From NCBI GenBank assembly GCA_037144095.1, contig JBAWXL010000098.1:1-14452 (forward strand): a stretch of DNA of 14,452 bases, in the 5' to 3' direction. How positions within the stretch are numbered: the first letter of the stretch is position 1; every line of letters starts with the position of its first letter. Source of the stretch: CAIXTV01 sp037144095 (GTDB lineage Bacteria > Bacteroidota > Bacteroidia > Bacteroidales > CAIXTV01). This document shows positions 13,701 through 14,452 of this stretch, piece after piece. Below the pieces are notes generated by a model. It had not been told where the DNA came from. It saw only the letters and a program-made list of their open reading frames with translations, and made no database searches. The position numbers were made by a program, and so were the translations under genes.

Positions 13701-14396
13701 ATCGGAGCAGCCTATCCCCTACCCGGCATCGTAAACGAAGATTTCATTTCTCATCCACGTGGCGCATCAACCACTATTGGAGCTTACGAAATGCTGACTT
13801 TTGCAAACAAAACCCTCAATCTCACACTTCTTCTTGAAGGATTATATGCAGGATCAGGCTTGATGTATGAAGCATCAAACGAGTATGGACCTTATTGGGA
13901 TAGCGGAATTGCCGATAAAATTGATGTAGATTTGTATGATGCCAATCCACCCTATGATTTTGTAACTACTTATAGAAATGTAGTTTTAGGCATCGATGGC
14001 ATTGCCACCATTTCCATAGCACCTGCATTTAATAGCAGCTATTATATCAGAGTAAAAAACAGAAATCACGTTCAAACATGCACCTCAAATCCCGTTTCTT
14101 TCTACAGCAACAACATCAGTTATAACTTCACCACCGATGTAAATCAAGCTTATGGAACAGATGCCCAGGCTCAGGTCGGACCAAATATCTATGCATTTTA
14201 TCTAGGCGATTTAGACCAAAGCCTTGGAGTCGATTTCGACGATTTCAACATCTTCGAACCCTACCTTAATGAAGGTACTTATGGATTCACCCTTTCCGAT
14301 TTTAACGGAAACGGATTAGTCGATTTCGATGACTTTAACCTGTTTGAACCAAGGCTTAACCAGGGTCCTTTCGCCCAATATCCAGGAATGCCCTAA
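7788..14396 (+). CDS. Giant secreted multi-module parallel beta-helix protein with a dockerin-like C-terminus
   Basis: The preferred ATG at 7788 opens a typical signal peptide (MKKLILLFLFSFFLLVTNA, cleavage near residue 19-20) and gives 2202 residues. An in-frame ATG at 7728 would add 20 non-signal residues and place the -7 motif inside the gene. Three modules each begin with a GVK/GTY...GDY-like cap and run through Asn/Ile/Ser/Gly-rich beta-helix coils with NNTI-type ladders. Each closes with a GAxE cap at about 747, 1396 and 1998. Between modules 1 and 2 (about 759-905) lies a domain resembling the BNR-repeat-associated N-terminal family (NQPVIQIRV ... GDNYFWLVYDV). Residues 1400-1520 form an Ig-like linker (TPPVISY ... 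SYYIVAQDT), and 2005-2135 form another beta-sandwich. The end carries two EF-hand-like loops with ligands Asp2141/2143/Ser2145/Asp2149/2152 and Asp2171/Asn2173/2175/Asp2179/2182. No type IX secretion C-terminal domain is seen. A role in adhesion or polysaccharide binding is plausible; no catalytic motif was recognised. Confidence 0.88.
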   Translation: MKKLILLFLFSFFLLVTNAQPLTGVKMIPGDYTSIAMAIYDLNINGTTAPGVTFNIASGYVEWEDLTIFQYQILTNTSSATAPIVFQKVPGGTVNPKINVYGGGWGVTTDAGMILAGTDYITFDGLDIKSFDASVEWGYALVKRNSTAPFNGCQHVTIKNCNITLNKTNTSATSGIYSGNHILSNTTSLAITSASDANSYCQFYNDTISNATYGFNLNGYNASSPYTLYDQNNEIGVSGGNVIKDYGGSNYPTGINANYQNNIYIANNSITTSPAANFTFSIYGIYLGTSTQSNATVSYNTLNLNSSGNGQGIYGIYSALGGSGSTNILNINNNTIQNISSTVSTNANCYGIYNSLTINGPGTININNNTIHDISIPGTGNLYGIDAGSALNININNDTLYNLTKSGNASIYAMQARTGTLSIHNNYLHDFNITTGTGTLYGIIDDASPTNETYYSNTIFNLNHQGNGDVYGMHLYTTSGTRSTYLNIVHTLSSAGGTVTGMYHDLSTPSIYKNNIYDLSSTTATGMVNGITISGGNNIYLYNNFISDLRTPQATGTNAIKGIYKTTSGNVFYCYNNSIYLNATSNSTTTFGTSGIWADTYYNIELKNNIIINNSVPVAITAPAYTVAYRRGATTISTYSTASNNNCFYAGTPGPNNLIYYDGTNGDQTVALMKVRVAPRETNSFTEMPNFVNAAGHDLHITTSIPTSVESSGLRITSPIAITNDYDGDIRFGEAGYSGTGTAPDVGADEGNFTASPAMSYLNSLVSQQTNYVFSGNTNQPVIQIRVTVSGNASPMSVSQFSLNSNGTTDISDINVAPAKIYYTGNSAVYGPGILFGTATPTIANFNISGSQSLINGDNYFWLVYDVKQTAPTGHYIDGECPSITIGGIARIPTITAPAGNRLIYGPMSGTYLVGAGNSYPNFATLTEAALNINNRGLTAPVTLSLTNSASTPYSAENGETFPITFTEIPLASLSNTVTIKPASGKSPIITSSSATSTLLLNGTDYFIINGSNSNATTRNLTIENSNSANNTAALQISTGPLFLGANHNTIKNCVIWGGEAYLSANINYAISVGSTIGTAGEDNDYLTIDNNEISRALIGLYIAGTTGNVTDNLMVTNNIIGSADTNYYIHYAGLTFYNTAGTISGNEITGVQSNVYSGNYSTLGAYLGAGVRNTFFIKNTIHGIGNPTSNNPGTGITTNLASAGGNVTIANNVIYDISGLGSSNIGSYGTAGIKITVYSTDVKIYYNSICLSGYINAPLATSDISAAIYIGNLASQIDIRNNIFSNSIENTTGISTAYAIYSSGSASTFTNLDYNDYYVSGNEGILGYFNSDKLSLAALKSASGKDANSKSVSPDFNSTKILIPFKGSPILDVCGALAITDDFSSSTRTFPTSMGAYEKGADVTPPVISYKPLYNTHLWGDRVLSASIKDYHGSVPTYGSGIPRLFWKINNNPYSAVNGVWVGDSTYQFTFGSGVSMGSTVSYYIVAQDTISPPNIGAYPSLGALGFTTFPPACVTPPSNPSTYTVVSGLSGVKNIPGDYPNLTGPTGLFADVNNKVLIGNLTVKIIGNLNEEGTNALNEINVEDTAFHLNIIMGDTVAHNVSGNYQGTLIRLNGADGVTISGNKKLWFSNNNLTTGNTLSLTNGSNNNVIDACIFTTASASNYIAINLTGANNNNIIKNNLIYKCATGLNLDGVYWNQSSGNVVYNNVFGSSTLNQYINNISIKAIYQDHLLIKGNEIGYMATNSINLKAIHLEGVTNSIIEKNNIHDNYYAGSSYYGCSGITNYSICTNPNLIIRNNLIRHLAGIGSSPDGQDNGSIPAGIKLYGNSTSGIYIYNNSIYMNKDTANGIFYNNEWFTALEVGAGVSGITFLNNILQNSVGERPSSNTSWGYAIYCKSATSPFSNINNNIYYVSNYDNNYVALVGTASPPVNNMNLAAWRAFTGQDAQSLNVDPLFTSTTNLTLQPASPAIGAAYPLPGIVNEDFISHPRGASTTIGAYEMLTFANKTLNLTLLLEGLYAGSGLMYEASNEYGPYWDSGIADKIDVDLYDANPPYDFVTTYRNVVLGIDGIATISIAPAFNSSYYIRVKNRNHVQTCTSNPVSFYSNNISYNFTTDVNQAYGTDAQAQVGPNIYAFYLGDLDQSLGVDFDDFNIFEPYLNEGTYGFTLSDFNGNGLVDFDDFNLFEPRLNQGPFAQYPGMP
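14205..14393 (+). other. Dockerin-like C-terminal domain of the giant protein
   Basis: Two EF-hand-like calcium loops are encoded by near-duplicate DNA: a block from about 14231 and another from about 14321 both encode DFDDFN followed by I or L and then FEP. Spacing, acidic ligands at loop positions 1, 3, 5, 9 and 12, and a trailing hydrophobic helix match type I dockerin repeats. The shared FEP motif also occurs in the relic at 4306-4575. In cellulosomes dockerins bind cohesins; no cohesin is visible here, so the partner is unknown. Confidence 0.75.
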
Positions 14397-14419
14397 GAGG
14401 CTGAAGGTGGTTAGGCTGA

Positions 14420-14449
14420 AGCTTAAAGGAGGCTAATAGGCTTTTAGCT
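14420..14449 (+). terminator. Possible hairpin after the giant protein gene
   Basis: AGCTTAAAG (14420-14428) can pair with CTTTTAGCT (14441-14449) with one T-T mismatch and a 12-nt loop. It starts 24 bp after the stop codon. The window ends before any following T-run could be seen, so this is weak. Confidence 0.25.
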
Positions 14450-14452
14450 GTT

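Noticed and set aside
13800..14396. Type IX secretion C-terminal sorting domain
   Set aside because: The last residues are EF-hand-like loops rather than the Ig-like sorting domain with its usual terminal strand and lysine-rich end.

Overview
The window looks like chromosomal DNA from a member of the Bacteroidota, probably an uncultured and at least partly anaerobic one. Four things support this. There is a TPR-type hybrid two-component system with histidine kinase, receiver and AraC DNA-binding domain in one polypeptide. There is a giant secreted parallel beta-helix protein whose cap sequences are typical of this phylum. Promoter-like motifs of the Bacteroidota -7 form TANNTTTG stand before all three transcription units. 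Short 7-8 bp microsatellite families are scattered between and inside genes.

Left part (1-3468, minus strand): three tightly packed genes, hyfB-, hyfC- and hyfE-like. They encode the membrane arm of a group 4 (hydrogenase-4 / formate-hydrogenlyase type) complex. The third gene runs off the left edge, and the hydrophilic catalytic subunits would lie beyond it. The HyfB-like antiporter subunit carries an unusual hydrophilic insertion made of in-frame microsatellite-like repeats.

Middle (3469-4644): a divergent intergenic region of about 1.2 kb without an intact gene. It holds the probable hyf promoter, several short tandem repeats, an array of 21-bp repeats that turns round into a 25-bp perfect hairpin, and a minus-strand relic of a dockerin-like C-terminal domain. 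The promoter-like motif of the next gene follows.

Right part (4645-14396, plus strand): the hybrid two-component regulator (982 aa from the preferred start), a probable terminator, a short intergenic region with a 21-bp direct repeat, and then a secreted protein of 2202 aa. That protein has three beta-helix modules, a BNR-associated beta-sandwich domain, Ig-like linkers and a C-terminal pair of EF-hand-like loops. The relic in the middle region ends in a related domain, so the genome probably holds, or held, more than one protein of this surface family.

Working model (inference): the regulator senses an extracellular or periplasmic signal and activates the giant protein gene through the 21-bp direct repeat, which lies just upstream of a -7 motif with no recognisable -33 box. 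No SusC/SusD pair or carbohydrate-active enzyme is visible. No tRNA, rRNA, CRISPR array, transposase or integrase was seen.
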